Positions 24,034 to 33,191 of a stretch of 64,000 bases of DNA are shown in pieces. The position numbers and the translations under genes are program-made. The first letter of the stretch is position 1. Each line of letters begins with the position of its first letter. Source of the stretch: Bacteroidia bacterium (GTDB lineage Bacteria > Bacteroidota > Bacteroidia > Flavobacteriales_D > Sanyastnellaceae). Location: NCBI GenBank assembly GCA_030427925.1, contig JAUICJ010000005.1, forward strand, positions 1 to 64,000, given 5' to 3'. Below the pieces are notes generated by a model. It made no database searches, was not told the origin of the DNA, and was given only the letters and a program-made list of their open reading frames with translations.

Positions 24034-25227
24034 ATGCGGATCCTGTTGATGTCATTGGGGAGCCGGGGGGACATGGAGCCGTTCCTCGCGCTCGGAGCAG
24101 AACTCAAGGCCGAAGGGCACGTGGTGGGGTGTTGCATGCCCGCTCAGTTCGAGACCCTTGCGCGGGAAGTTTCCGACCAGTTCCATCCGGAAGATGCGGC
24201 GTTTCTCGAACTGCTCGATGCGCCTGAGGTGCGCCAAATCATCGGGCAAGTGGGCAGCGTTTGGTCCCGCCTGTTGACGGTGCTCCGGTTGATCCCGAAA
24301 ACGAAACCCCTGCAACAGCAGGTCATCCGCGATCAAGCCGAAGCCGTCGCCCGATTCCGTCCCGACGAAATCGTCTTCCACATCAAGTGCATCTACCCGG
24401 TGCTTTGGGCCATCCAAACGGGAGGAAAAGCCCGGATCCTGAGCCCGATGCCCTGCCTCATCCACCCGACCGGCGTTTACCCGCACATCGCCTTCGGGAA
24501 GCCGCGCGGAGCCTGGTGGAACCGATTCACCTACACGTTGGCGAATTGGGCGCTGATTCGGCAGAGCATCTTGGGCTATGGTCGGTCGTTCATCTGCGAG
24601 CAAGGCTGGTCCGTGAGCCATCGCCGCCTCGCTCGGTTCTTCGCGGATGAAGTCGAGGTGGAATACGCGTTCGATGAGCGCTTGTTTCCCCGGCCCGCGG
24701 ATTGGCCTGCGCAGGCGGCCATTACGAGGTTTCGCGAGCGGGACAAGTTGCAAGGTAAAGGCCTCAAGCCGGAAGTGGAGGCGTTTTTGGAGCAACATGA
24801 CCAAATCCTGTATGTGGGCTTTGGCAGCATGGTGAATGCCCATCCCCAACGCGTCGCCACCGACATCATCGAAGTGGCCCAAGCGGCCGGCCTTGCGGTC
24901 CTCCTCAATCGGTCCTGGGGCGGCATCGAGCCGCCTGCATCCCTCCCCAGCCATGTGCTCGCCGTGGACGACGTGCCCTTTGACGGGTTGTTCCCCCGCA
25001 TCCAAGCAGCCATCCACCACGGCGGATCGGGAACCACGCACAGCGCGCTCCGCTGCGGCCTCCCCCAGGCCATCATCCCGCACATCGCCGACCAGTTCTT
25101 TTGGTCCCGCCAAGTGGTCAGCGCGGGCTTCGGAGTGGAAGGCTTCCCGATCAACGAATGGAGCAAAGTCCGGTTTGCCCGCGTCGTGGACGCGCTACTC
25201 CCCCACATGCAGTCCGTCCAGCCCTGA
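24034..25227 (+). CDS. Glycosyltransferase family 1, UDP-glucosyltransferase-like
   Basis: 397 residues from ATG 24034 (MRILLMSLGSRGDMEPFLA). It matches the sterol/macrolide glycosyltransferase-type GT-B fold. The N-terminal SRGDMEPFLALGAELKAEGH is the acceptor-side signature. The C-terminal donor region has DQILYVGFGSMVN, then VPFDGLFPRIQAAIHHGGSG, TTHSALRCGLPQAIIPHIAD and QFFWSRQVV. It would transfer a sugar from a nucleotide donor to a lipid or small molecule; neither is identifiable. No transmembrane segment or signal is seen. The gene is followed by a hairpin shared with tRNA-Glu. Confidence 0.9.
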   Translation: MRILLMSLGSRGDMEPFLALGAELKAEGHVVGCCMPAQFETLAREVSDQFHPEDAAFLELLDAPEVRQIIGQVGSVWSRLLTVLRLIPKTKPLQQQVIRDQAEAVARFRPDEIVFHIKCIYPVLWAIQTGGKARILSPMPCLIHPTGVYPHIAFGKPRGAWWNRFTYTLANWALIRQSILGYGRSFICEQGWSVSHRRLARFFADEVEVEYAFDERLFPRPADWPAQAAITRFRERDKLQGKGLKPEVEAFLEQHDQILYVGFGSMVNAHPQRVATDIIEVAQAAGLAVLLNRSWGGIEPPASLPSHVLAVDDVPFDGLFPRIQAAIHHGGSGTTHSALRCGLPQAIIPHIADQFFWSRQVVSAGFGVEGFPINEWSKVRFARVVDALLPHMQSVQP

Positions 25228-25262
25228 GTGCGGTTCCAACCGTGACCTCGGCACCAGGCATA

Positions 25263-25292
25263 AAAAAAGGCACCCGTTCATGGTGCCTTTTT
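25263..25292. terminator. Bidirectional terminator between glycosyltransferase and tRNA-Glu
   Basis: AAAAAGGCACC and GGTGCCTTTTT form an 11-base perfect stem around CGTTCAT. It lies after the glycosyltransferase stop on the plus strand and just past the tRNA 3' end on the minus strand. Confidence 0.88.
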
Positions 25293-25296
25293 GATG

Positions 25297-25368
25297 TAGC
25301 CCGTAGGGGATTTGAACCCCTGCTACCAGGATGAAAACCTGGCGTCCTAACCCCTAGACGAACGGGCC
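25297..25368 (-). tRNA. tRNA-Glu (anticodon UUC)
   Basis: The reverse complement folds as a cloverleaf: acceptor stem GGCCCGT with ACGGGCT (G1-U72 wobble), D arm GTC/GAC around AGGGGTTA, anticodon stem CCAGG/CCTGG with loop TTTTCAT (anticodon TTC), and T arm AGGGG/CCCCT around TTCAAAT. The 3' CCA is not encoded. A terminator follows immediately. Confidence 0.95.
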
Positions 25369-25438
25369 GTTTGGGAGCGCAAATATACGTTGCTCATTGC
25401 TTTCGACAAGCATCTCCCCAAAAAAAATTTCACTTTCC

Positions 25439-25912
25439 TCAACCGAGGTACGCGCGGTACATCCACACCAGCTTTTCCTGCTCACGGATGTAGTCGCTCA
25501 TCAAGGCGGAAGTGCCCTCGTCACTGGCCTCCGTGGCCAAGGCCAACAGCGCCCGTTCGCGAACAAGCAACACCGAAAACCCCGCCACGCAGTGCTTCAT
25601 CGCCTCGGTACCGTCCGTCACGTTGCGGACCACCGGCACGTCGCTGTGCTTCACGTAATCCTCGAATGCATGGAGCGGTTGGGCATCCAGCGTCAAAATT
25701 CGCTCAGCCACCTCATCGATCTTCAGGATGAGGTCGTTGTAGAGCTCCTCGAACTTCAGGTGCAGCTCGAAAAAGTCCCGGCCGCGGATGTTCCAATGGA
25801 AGCCGCGGGCGTTTTGGTAGAAAATGTGCAAATCGGCCAAGAGCTGGTTGAGCCCTGTGGCGAGTTGGTTGGCGGCCTGAGCGTTCAGGCCAATGGGCAA
25901 ATTGGAATCCAT
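25439..25912 (-). CDS. dps: Dps-family ferritin-like DNA protection protein
   Basis: 157 residues, standard Dps length. Four-helix ferritin-like fold with the intersubunit ferroxidase signature: FYQNARGFHWNIRG (ligand His), then DFFELHLKFEELYND (Asp and Glu ligands). Dps dodecamers oxidise and store iron with hydrogen peroxide and protect DNA under starvation. The basic N-terminal DNA-binding tail is absent, so a mainly iron-detoxifying role is possible. The upstream gene on the same strand is proS, with a 66-base gap. Confidence 0.92.
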   Translation of the reverse strand: MDSNLPIGLNAQAANQLATGLNQLLADLHIFYQNARGFHWNIRGRDFFELHLKFEELYNDLILKIDEVAERILTLDAQPLHAFEDYVKHSDVPVVRNVTDGTEAMKHCVAGFSVLLVRERALLALATEASDEGTSALMSDYIREQEKLVWMYRAYLG

Positions 25913-25978
25913 GACGCGAAGGTCGGGAACCCGCCGCGAAAGCGGGCGACCGGCGTCATCGAAAACGTCGATGCGCCA

Positions 25979-27451
25979 TCAATAGGCGCGAGCGAACAGA
26001 ACGCGTTGGGCGGACGGTGCGCCGGTGCGGATGCACTGACCGGGCGTGGTGTCGCCGTCGAGGGGGATGCACCGGATGGTCGCCTTCGTTTCTTTCTTGA
26101 TGAGGTCTTCCGTTTCGGAGGTGCCGTCCCAGTGGGCGCTCACGAAGCCGCCGCGATCGAGGGCGGCGATGAAGTCGTCCCAGGTGTCGACCACGGAGGT
26201 GGTTTCCGTGGTGCGCGCGGCGGCGCGGGCGAGCAGGTTGTCCTGGATTTCCGCGAGGAGGGACTGGACGTGGGCGACGATGCCTTCGGACGGCACGTAA
26301 GACTTTTCCTTCGTGTCGCGGCGGGCCACTTCGATGGTGCCGCCGGCGAGGTCGCGCGGTCCCATCGCGAGGCGCACGGGTACGCCTTTGAGTTCGTATT
26401 CGGCGAACTTCCAGCCCGAACGCTTCGTGTCGTCGTCGTCGAGCTTGACGCGGATGCCCGCGGCCTTGAGGTCGTCCGCGATGGATTTGAGGGCGGCGAC
26501 GATTTCGGCCATTTGGTCTTCCCCTTTGTAAATGGGCACGAGGACCACTTCAATGGGAGCGAGCTTGGGCGGCAGCACGAGGCCGGCGTCGTCGGAGTGG
26601 GTCATGATGAGGGCGCCCATCAAGCGGGTGGACACGCCCCAAGAGGTGGCCCAAACAAGTTCCTGGCCGCCGTCGCGCGTGGCGAATTTGACGTCGAAAG
26701 CGCGGGCGAAGTTTTGGCCCAAAAAGTGCGAAGTGCCCGCCTGCAACGCCTTGCCATCCTGCATCATCGCCTCGATGCAATACGTGTCCTCGGCCCCCGC
26801 AAACCGCTCGTTCACCGACTTCACGCCCTTCACCACCGGCATGGCCATCCAGCCCTCCGCGAAATTCGCGTACACGTCGAGCATCCGGCGCGCCTCTTCC
26901 ACGGCCTCCTCCTTCGTCTCGTGGGCTGTATGCCCCTCTTGCCAAAGGAATTCCGCCGTCCGCAAGAACAACCGCGTCCGCATCTCCCAACGCACCACGT
27001 TCGCCCATTGGTTGATCAACAGCGGCAAGTCGCGGTACGACTGGATCCAATCTTTATACGTGTTCCAAATGATGGTCTCCGACGTCGGCCGCACGACCAG
27101 TTCCTCCTCCAACTTCGCCGACGGATCGACCACCACGCCGTTGCCATTCGGATCGTTCATGAGCCGGTAGTGGGTGACCACCGCGCATTCCTTCGCGAAG
27201 CCTTCGACGTGGGCCGCTTCCTTCGACAGGTAGCTTTTCGGGATGAACAGCGGGAAGTAGGCGTTGACGTGGCCGGTTTCCTTGAACATGCCGTCGAGCA
27301 CGCTTTGCATCCGCTCCCAGATGGCGAAGCCGTAAGGCTTGATGACCATGCAGCCCTTGACATCGCTGTGTTGGGCCAAATCGGCTTGCGCGACGAGTTC
27401 GTTGTACCACTTGCTGTAGTCGGTTCCGCGGGGGGTGAGCTTGGAGGCCAT
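25979..27451 (-). CDS. proS: Prolyl-tRNA synthetase (short, archaeal/eukaryotic-like type)
   Basis: 490 residues from [20 protein letters not shown]; the frame upstream of this is not family sequence. Class II synthetase of the short type without the bacterial editing insertion. Motif 1 region: [18 protein letters not shown]; motif 2: [19 protein letters not shown]; motif 3: [20 protein letters not shown]. Then the anticodon-binding domain ([20 protein letters not shown]) and a C-terminal domain ending in FARAY. It charges tRNA-Pro. This type is the usual one in Bacteroidota. Confidence 0.96.
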   Translation of the reverse strand: MASKLTPRGTDYSKWYNELVAQADLAQHSDVKGCMVIKPYGFAIWERMQSVLDGMFKETGHVNAYFPLFIPKSYLSKEAAHVEGFAKECAVVTHYRLMNDPNGNGVVVDPSAKLEEELVVRPTSETIIWNTYKDWIQSYRDLPLLINQWANVVRWEMRTRLFLRTAEFLWQEGHTAHETKEEAVEEARRMLDVYANFAEGWMAMPVVKGVKSVNERFAGAEDTYCIEAMMQDGKALQAGTSHFLGQNFARAFDVKFATRDGGQELVWATSWGVSTRLMGALIMTHSDDAGLVLPPKLAPIEVVLVPIYKGEDQMAEIVAALKSIADDLKAAGIRVKLDDDDTKRSGWKFAEYELKGVPVRLAMGPRDLAGGTIEVARRDTKEKSYVPSEGIVAHVQSLLAEIQDNLLARAAARTTETTSVVDTWDDFIAALDRGGFVSAHWDGTSETEDLIKKETKATIRCIPLDGDTTPGQCIRTGAPSAQRVLFARAY

Positions 27452-27579
27452 GATTCGGGGTTTGGTATGCTTTTTGCTCTTTTTATGCCAAATCCACTCA
27501 CGGGTTGCGAGCGATTTCACCCCGCGAAAGTACCGAATTTCCTACCTTGCAGGAAGCCTCAAGCACGAACGATTCCACC

Positions 27580-28620
27580 ATGATGCACCAATTGCCCTCC
27601 TTCCCCACTGTTTTGCCCGCTCTCGCCGCGGTGGCGGGCGGGCTGTTGTTCACCCTTTCTGGCTGTGCGCCGGGATCATTCGGCGTCACGTCCGGACTGG
27701 AAACCGATGAAGTGTACCTGCAGCGCGGGGAAGCGTTCGTCACGGATGCGGAGTACCTGGCGTTCGCGATGGAACAAGCCGGCGTCAGCAATTCCGGCGA
27801 CGATTACTACGATGCGGACCGAGCGGCAATGAGCGCGCGTTCCGGCCGTCAATTCACCCCGTTCTCGAATTCGCTGCTCGGCATGTCCACCCCGTACGGC
27901 ACGTTCGGGACGGGCTGGGGCAGTCCGTACGGTGGATTCGGCGCTTCTCCCTTTGGCATGAACTCCTGGGGCTACAACCCTTACGGAAGCTGGGGCAATC
28001 CCTACGGCATGGGCGCCTACAACCCTTATGGTACTTGGGGGTACAACCCCTACTCCATGTACGGATACAACCCCTACGGTTTCAACCCTTACGGTCCCTC
28101 GTGGGGCGGTGGCGGTTGGGTCGGCAACAACGGCGGCTGGACCGACAACAGCGGGTTCAATGTGACGAGCGGGCCGCGCATCCCCATCATTTCCTCGACT
28201 TCGGTCAATTCTAATTTGGGATCGACGGGGTTGTTGGTGGAGCCGAGAACGTTCGAAGAGCGTCCGAAATTGGTGACGAACGAGGTGATGGACCAAGCAC
28301 TCGGAAGAAACGTGGACTTGGATGTCGTGGCGCCCCCCCCTCCGCCCGCAACCCGGAACGACAGCAATCCGTGGGAACGCATGTTGTCTTCTCCCAGCAT
28401 TCCGGAAGAATTCCGTGAACCGTATACTCCGTCCACGAGCCCGCGCACGGAGCCGAGTTACCGAGCGCCAGAACCGAGTTCACCCGGGCGCCAGGTCACT
28501 CCGCCGCGGACGCCGTCGAGGCCCTCCACCAGCCCGTCGAGGCCCTCCACCAGCCCGAACCGCCCCTCAGGTGGCAGCCGCACGCCCAGTGCTCCATCAC
28601 GCAGTGGCCGCGGGGGATGA
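27580..28620 (+). CDS. Gly/Tyr/Asn/Pro-rich lipoprotein
   Basis: 346 residues from MMHQLPSFPT. The signal ends with GGLLFTLSGC, a good lipobox, so it is predicted to be lipidated. Residues about 115-205 are rich in G, Y, N, P, S and W with NPYG/YNPYG repeats (for example GYNPYGSWGNPYGMGAYNPY). The C-terminal 70 residues are Pro/Ser/Thr/Arg-rich ([20 protein letters not shown]). This low-complexity pattern is seen in many Bacteroidota lipoproteins of unknown role. Its stop overlaps the start of the OmpP1-type porin in ATGA, so the two are probably one functional unit in the outer membrane. A TACCTTGC box lies upstream near 27544-27551. Confidence 0.75.
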   Translation: MMHQLPSFPTVLPALAAVAGGLLFTLSGCAPGSFGVTSGLETDEVYLQRGEAFVTDAEYLAFAMEQAGVSNSGDDYYDADRAAMSARSGRQFTPFSNSLLGMSTPYGTFGTGWGSPYGGFGASPFGMNSWGYNPYGSWGNPYGMGAYNPYGTWGYNPYSMYGYNPYGFNPYGPSWGGGGWVGNNGGWTDNSGFNVTSGPRIPIISSTSVNSNLGSTGLLVEPRTFEERPKLVTNEVMDQALGRNVDLDVVAPPPPPATRNDSNPWERMLSSPSIPEEFREPYTPSTSPRTEPSYRAPEPSSPGRQVTPPRTPSRPSTSPSRPSTSPNRPSGGSRTPSAPSRSGRGG

Positions 28621-30077
28621 GGTACGCACTGATGCTGGTTGCGCTGTTGTCCGCCTCGGCGGGGAACAGCCAAAACGAAATGGACATCCTGCGCTACAGC
28701 CAGCAGGAGGTGTCGGGGACGTTGCGGAATTTGGGGATGGGTGGAACGATGGGCGCGGTGGGAGCGGATTTGTCCTGTGCGTTCAGCAATCCAGCGGGGT
28801 TGGGCCTCTATCGGCGTGGGGACGTGGGATTCAATTGGGGATTTGCCGGGGCTTCCACGCGCTTGACATACGAGAGCCTGAGCCAACGCGGAAACGCGAG
28901 CAACGCTCCCGTCACGAACGCGGGGATTGCCATCACGTATCCGAGTGTGGATCCGGATTGGCCGTTCGTGACCCTCGCCATCGCTTACCAAAAGCGTGCA
29001 GAACTCCATCAACAAATCCTCGCCCAGGGCGCGGTCATCGACGGCAGCTTAGCGGATTTGTTCCTGAATCAAGCGGATGGCCTGCTCCCGAGCCAACTGA
29101 ATGCCTTCACCTCAGCCCCAGCTTGGAACAGCTTTTTGTTGGATGGCGACCCGTCCGTCCCTGCTTGCGAAACGTGTTACGTCTCCGCCATGGAAGGCGC
29201 TGGCGGGGCCCTGACCTCCAAGCGCATTGACCGGGAAGGGTCGGTGGGCGAAACGGCCATTTCCTTCGCAGCGAACTACCGGCACCGCCTGTACCTGGGC
29301 GGAAGCGTCGGCCTGCCGCGCATCGTGTTCTCGGAACAAACGCTTCACGAGGAGCAGCCCCTATCGGACACGTTAGCATTGAACCGATGGAACTTCAATG
29401 AGCGCCTCGACATCGAAGGGTCTGGGGTCAACTTGCGCATCGGGGCCATTTGGTCGGTCTCCAGTTGGATGCGCGTGGGGGTGAACTATGCAACGCGGTC
29501 GCGCTTGAGCTTGCGCGACACGTATTCGACCGACCTGACCACCCAGTGGAACGACGGAACGACGCTGGAATCCTCGAGCCCGCTGAACCAGCATGAATAC
29601 CTCATTTACACTCCGTCCCGGCTGGCCGTGAACGCTGCCATCATCCTGGGCAAGTACGGGGTCATCGCTGCCGAATACGAACGCACCGATTACCGTCAAG
29701 GGGAGCTGCGCCCTGCCGCATTTTCCGGCCCCTCCGCATACGACTACGAAACGGAGAACGAAGTGGCACAAGGGCTCTACAGCGTTTCGCACGCCGCCCG
29801 AGTGGGTGCAGAATTCCGAATCGCGAACAACCACCGCGTTCGCCTCGGGGCGGGCATGTCCCCGTCGCCGTACGGGAGCGACACGGAAACCACGAATGCC
29901 ACGCGGTACCACGGATCGCTCGGCTGGGCCTACCGCGGCGAAACGTGGTACGGGGGGGCCAGCTATGTGCTGTCGATATGGGAAGAGAACCTCTACCCGT
30001 GGGGCATTCCCAGCGACCCGGCGCGACTAGCTCGTCAGAACGGCATGTTCACGATCGGCGTTGGAGCGCGGCTCTGA
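28617..30077 (+). CDS. OmpP1/FadL-type outer-membrane transport protein
   Basis: 486 residues. Signal peptide YALMLVALLSASAGNSQ; mature N-terminus NEMDILRYSQQEVSGTLRNL, then the family motif GMGGTMGAVGADLSCAFSNP and AGLGLYRRGDVGF, characteristic of OmpP1/FadL/TodX-like long-chain or hydrophobic-substrate channels in Bacteroidota. The C-terminus GMFTIGVGARL ends in an aliphatic residue as barrels often do. It starts inside the stop codon of the upstream lipoprotein and is followed by a terminator. Substrate is unknown. Confidence 0.85.
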   Translation: MRYALMLVALLSASAGNSQNEMDILRYSQQEVSGTLRNLGMGGTMGAVGADLSCAFSNPAGLGLYRRGDVGFNWGFAGASTRLTYESLSQRGNASNAPVTNAGIAITYPSVDPDWPFVTLAIAYQKRAELHQQILAQGAVIDGSLADLFLNQADGLLPSQLNAFTSAPAWNSFLLDGDPSVPACETCYVSAMEGAGGALTSKRIDREGSVGETAISFAANYRHRLYLGGSVGLPRIVFSEQTLHEEQPLSDTLALNRWNFNERLDIEGSGVNLRIGAIWSVSSWMRVGVNYATRSRLSLRDTYSTDLTTQWNDGTTLESSSPLNQHEYLIYTPSRLAVNAAIILGKYGVIAAEYERTDYRQGELRPAAFSGPSAYDYETENEVAQGLYSVSHAARVGAEFRIANNHRVRLGAGMSPSPYGSDTETTNATRYHGSLGWAYRGETWYGGASYVLSIWEENLYPWGIPSDPARLARQNGMFTIGVGARL

Positions 30078-30085
30078 TGAGCCTA

Positions 30086-30128
30086 CGAAAAAACCCCGGC
30101 TCGTCGTTGACGGACCGGGGTTTTTTCG
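30086..30128. terminator. Bidirectional intrinsic terminator
   Basis: CGAAAAAACCCCGG and CCGGGGTTTTTTCG form a 14-base perfect inverted repeat around a 15-base loop, between convergent genes ending at 30077 and 30144. Confidence 0.92.
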
Positions 30129-30143
30129 TTGAACCGGAGCGAA

Positions 30144-30944
30144 TCAGGCTGTGACCTTCGCGAGTTCCTTGTTGATGATCGCCGTCATCCGTTCGCGTTC
30201 TTCTTCAGCCAATTCGTGATCGACCAAAATCCGACCGCTGTGCTCGTCAACGATGATGCGCTTGCGCTGTGCGATGTCAATGATGCGCTGTGGCGGGATC
30301 TTGATGTAAGAACCGGCACTCGCCTCGCGCTCAATCGGCACAATGGCCAAGCCGTTTTTCGCCGCTCCACGAATCCGACGGTATGAAGCGAGCAACCGGG
30401 GCTCAATTCCTTCGGCCAACGATTCACTCAACTTCGAAAGGGCATCCTCCTCAGCTTGCGTTTCCTCAACGATGGCTTGGAGTTCGGTGCGCTTGCTCTC
30501 GAGGTCTTCTTGCTTCAACTGGAGCACGTCCTTCACCTCGGTGACCTTCGCCTCGAGGTCTTCGAGCTTCGCCTTGTTCTCGCGGATGCGCTTCTCGCAC
30601 AACTCGATTTCGAGGGTTTGGTACTCGATTTCTTTGTTGAGCGATTCGAATTCGCGGTTGTTCCGAACGTTGTTTTGCTGCTCGGTGTACTTGGCGATGA
30701 GCGCCTTGCTTTCCACGATTTCGTTTTGGTAAGCGGCGATGCTTTGCTGGACAAAATCCACCTCACCTTGGGCCTTCTCGAGGCGGGTGTTCAGGCCTTC
30801 GATTTGGTCTTCAGCATCTTGCACCTCCAATGGCAGCTCCCCGCGCAGCACGCGGATGCGGTCAATGCGGGAGTCGATGATCTGCAAATCGAAGAGGGCG
30901 CGCAGCTTGTCTTCGGCGGTGGTGACTTTCGTTGTTTTCGCCAT
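30144..30944 (-). CDS. Coiled-coil protein of the CdsZ/zinc-ribbon (DUF164) family, ribbon cysteines lost
   Basis: 266 residues. Residues about 12-185 form a long helical hairpin coiled coil (KLRALFDLQIIDSRIDRIRV through QAEEDALSKL). The end corresponds to the C4 zinc-ribbon of this family, in which homologues carry CGGCF...IPPQ and CEHCGRIL. Here the two pairs read EASAGSYIKIPPQ and VDEHSGRILV, so all four cysteines are replaced (Ser, Ser, Asp, Ser), while the IPPQ and GRIL framework is kept. It should not bind zinc there. Family members are linked to nucleic-acid or translation-related roles, poorly characterised. It is downstream of, and probably cotranscribed with, the Nif3-like gene (six bases apart). 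Confidence 0.85.
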   Translation of the reverse strand: MAKTTKVTTAEDKLRALFDLQIIDSRIDRIRVLRGELPLEVQDAEDQIEGLNTRLEKAQGEVDFVQQSIAAYQNEIVESKALIAKYTEQQNNVRNNREFESLNKEIEYQTLEIELCEKRIRENKAKLEDLEAKVTEVKDVLQLKQEDLESKRTELQAIVEETQAEEDALSKLSESLAEGIEPRLLASYRRIRGAAKNGLAIVPIEREASAGSYIKIPPQRIIDIAQRKRIIVDEHSGRILVDHELAEEERERMTAIINKELAKVTA

Positions 30945-30950
30945 GGCGGG

Positions 30951-32081
30951 TCAGAAGGTGTGGACAGGGTTAGGGTTCTCCTGCGAGATGAGGAGGGCAA
31001 AATTAGGGAATTTTCCCGTGAATTGCTCCTTTAAATGTGTGTAGACCAAATCCGTAACGTGCCACTCGCTCTCATAGTGCCCCACATCGGCAATCAAGAG
31101 CCGTCCCTCGGCCCCAAAAAACTCGTGGTACTTGAAATCTGCCGTGACGAACGCATCCGCTCCCGCCGCAATCGCATCGCCCAAAAGGAAGCTTCCCGAG
31201 CCCCCGCACAGTGCGACGCGCCGCACCGGCCGACCGGTCCAATCCGTGTGCTTGATGACGCCGCAACCCAGCGCCTCCTTCACGCGACGCAAGAACTCCA
31301 CCTCCTCCAACGGTTCGGGCAACTCCCCCACCATGCCCGCTCCGATGCCCTGATGGGCCTGCTCCATGGGAAACACACCGTGCGCCACCTCCTCGTAAGG
31401 ATGAGCGGCGCGCGCCGCAGCCAGCACCGCGGGCACCTGCCAATCTTCCACGACCACCTCGGTGCGGACCTCCTGCACGCGCTCGCGCTGTCCCACCACA
31501 CCGATGGCGGGTTGCGCCCCGTCGAGCGGACGAAAGGTGCCTTCCCCATTGAGGTGGAATCCGCATTCATCGTACCGGCCCACCTTTCCCGCTCCTGCAG
31601 CGTACATGGCATCAGCGACCTGTTCGACCGCCGGCATCGGGGTGTACACCACGACCTGCTTCAAACGGGACCGCATGGGACGCAGAATGCGCAAGGTGTG
31701 GGCATCGAGGCCCAACCGAGCGGCCAGGCCTCGGTTCACCCCATCGGATACGTTGTCGAGGTTCGTATGCACCGCGATGAGCGCGATGCCGTGGCGGATG
31801 GCCGCTTCGACCGTCCGTTGCACATGGTCAGAGCCGGTGAATCGCTTCAGTCCCTTGAAGATGATCGGGTGGTGCGACACGATGAGTTGCGCGCCGACGC
31901 GGGCCGCCTCTTCAACGACCGCCTCGGTGCAGTCGAGGGAGATGAGCACGGTGGAGACCTGGGCGTTGATTTGGCCGACCAACAGGCCCGAATTGTCGTA
32001 AGACTCTTGCAGCGAAGGCGGGGCCCACGCATGCAACGCCTCCAAAATGTGGCGAATCGTCAAGGATTTTGCATCTTGCAT
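30951..32081 (-). CDS. Nif3-like dinuclear metal centre protein
   Basis: 376 residues from MQDAKSLTIRHILEALHAWA. N- and C-terminal halves form the NIF3/YbgI family fold. Metal ligands are visible in LIVSHHPIIFKGLK, AVHTNLDNVSDGVN and LLIADVGHYESE. A central insertion (about 130-240) corresponds to the PII-like domain found in Bacteroidota and Firmicutes members (VVVYTPMPAVEQVADAMYAAG, AAHPYEEVAHGVF). The annotated activity GTP cyclohydrolase 1 type 2 is weakly supported; the true role is uncertain. A perfect TATCTTTG lies six bases upstream of the start, and the gene is divergent from lpxK with 29 bases between starts. Confidence 0.92.
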   Translation of the reverse strand: MQDAKSLTIRHILEALHAWAPPSLQESYDNSGLLVGQINAQVSTVLISLDCTEAVVEEAARVGAQLIVSHHPIIFKGLKRFTGSDHVQRTVEAAIRHGIALIAVHTNLDNVSDGVNRGLAARLGLDAHTLRILRPMRSRLKQVVVYTPMPAVEQVADAMYAAGAGKVGRYDECGFHLNGEGTFRPLDGAQPAIGVVGQRERVQEVRTEVVVEDWQVPAVLAAARAAHPYEEVAHGVFPMEQAHQGIGAGMVGELPEPLEEVEFLRRVKEALGCGVIKHTDWTGRPVRRVALCGGSGSFLLGDAIAAGADAFVTADFKYHEFFGAEGRLLIADVGHYESEWHVTDLVYTHLKEQFTGKFPNFALLISQENPNPVHTF

Positions 32082-32086
32082 GTGCG

Positions 32087-32094
32087 CAAAGATA
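32087..32094 (-). promoter_or_regulatory. -7 element of the Nif3-like gene (near-leaderless)
   Basis: The minus strand reads TATCTTTG, an exact TAnnTTTG. The ATG begins six bases after it, which leaves almost no 5' leader. A -33 TTG at canonical spacing is not evident. Confidence 0.5.
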
Positions 32095-32110
32095 ACCGCC
32101 TGCTTCCGCA

Positions 32111-33178
32111 GTGAAACCCTACCGCCCACGCCCCTCCCTCGCCCCGCTTGCCGCGCTTCACGCGCTGGTGTTGCACGTGCGGCACGCGGCCTTTGATTGG
32201 GGCCTGTTGCGGAGTCAGCGAGCGGCCATCCGGACGTGGGTCGTGGGCAACATCACGGTCGGAGGCACGGGCAAATCGCCTCATGTCCGGTTGATTGTGA
32301 AGGAATTGGAGTCGATGTTGGGCGTGGGAAAGGTGGGCATCTTGAGCCGCGGTTACGGTCGGGAAGGCGCGGGGTTCGAGTGGGTGAGCTTGGCGAGTTC
32401 GCCGGCTTCAGTGGGCGATGAACCGCTGATGTTGAAACGCCAAATGCCGGCCACGCCCGTTGCCGTTTGTGCCGATCGGGTAGCCGGGGTTTCGAACATG
32501 AAGGCCGATCGGCCCGAGCTCGAGTGGGTGGTGCTCGACGATGCGTTGCAGCACCGACGATTGCGGGCGGACACCTCTACGGTCTTGCTCGACGCCACGC
32601 AGCCCATCACCAAGGACCGGCTCATTCCCGCAGGGCGACTTCGGGACGTCAGAAGCGCGATCAAACGCGCGGATTCGGCACTGTTGACGCGGGTTTCAGG
32701 AAACGAGGAACAAGCCCGGGCGGAATGCGGATGGCCCGATGGCCGGCCGATTTGGGCCACAACGATGCGCGAAGGTGGGCTGCAACCGTGGTCGCAAGCG
32801 GCGCTCGACCGGCCGGTTCCTTCGCCGCGAGCGGCGGCTTCTGAGCGCGCACGGGTGGTTGCCGTGGCGGGCATTGCGCGGCCCGAGCGCTTCATGGACG
32901 CTTTGGCCCATGGATACCAAATCGTGCGGCGCGAAGCCTACCCCGACCACCATTCATTTTCACAAACCGAAGTGAAACAGTGGCTCGCTGCTTACGACAC
33001 CGACGGCATTGTGGGCATCATCACCACCGAAAAAGATGCCACGCGCTTGGAACCGTTTCGGTACCGGCTCAACCGCATTCCCGTTTACTACGTTCCGCTG
33101 ATTGCCGAATGGATCGATGCGGAGGGTGCCCGATCCTGGATCCGTGAAACCGTTGCGCGGAACGTCGCCAAAAAATGA
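32111..33178 (+). CDS. lpxK: Tetraacyldisaccharide 4'-kinase
   Basis: 355 residues, starting with GTG at 32111 (KPYRPRPSLAPLAALHALVL). It phosphorylates the lipid A disaccharide precursor at the 4' position on the inner-membrane inner face. Visible motifs: Walker A VGNITVGGTGKSPHVRLI, GILSRGYGREGAGF, and the catalytic segment VVLDDALQHRRLRAD. The N-terminal hydrophobic helix for membrane attachment is short. It heads a plus-strand cluster with an exported thioredoxin and lpxH. Confidence 0.94.
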   Translation: MKPYRPRPSLAPLAALHALVLHVRHAAFDWGLLRSQRAAIRTWVVGNITVGGTGKSPHVRLIVKELESMLGVGKVGILSRGYGREGAGFEWVSLASSPASVGDEPLMLKRQMPATPVAVCADRVAGVSNMKADRPELEWVVLDDALQHRRLRADTSTVLLDATQPITKDRLIPAGRLRDVRSAIKRADSALLTRVSGNEEQARAECGWPDGRPIWATTMREGGLQPWSQAALDRPVPSPRAAASERARVVAVAGIARPERFMDALAHGYQIVRREAYPDHHSFSQTEVKQWLAAYDTDGIVGIITTEKDATRLEPFRYRLNRIPVYYVPLIAEWIDAEGARSWIRETVARNVAKK

Positions 33179-33191
33179 AGATATTTGACCT

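Noticed and set aside
25397-27583. A 728-codon open frame on the plus strand covering dps and proS
   Set aside because: Both minus-strand genes are unmistakable; the long antisense frame results from codon bias.
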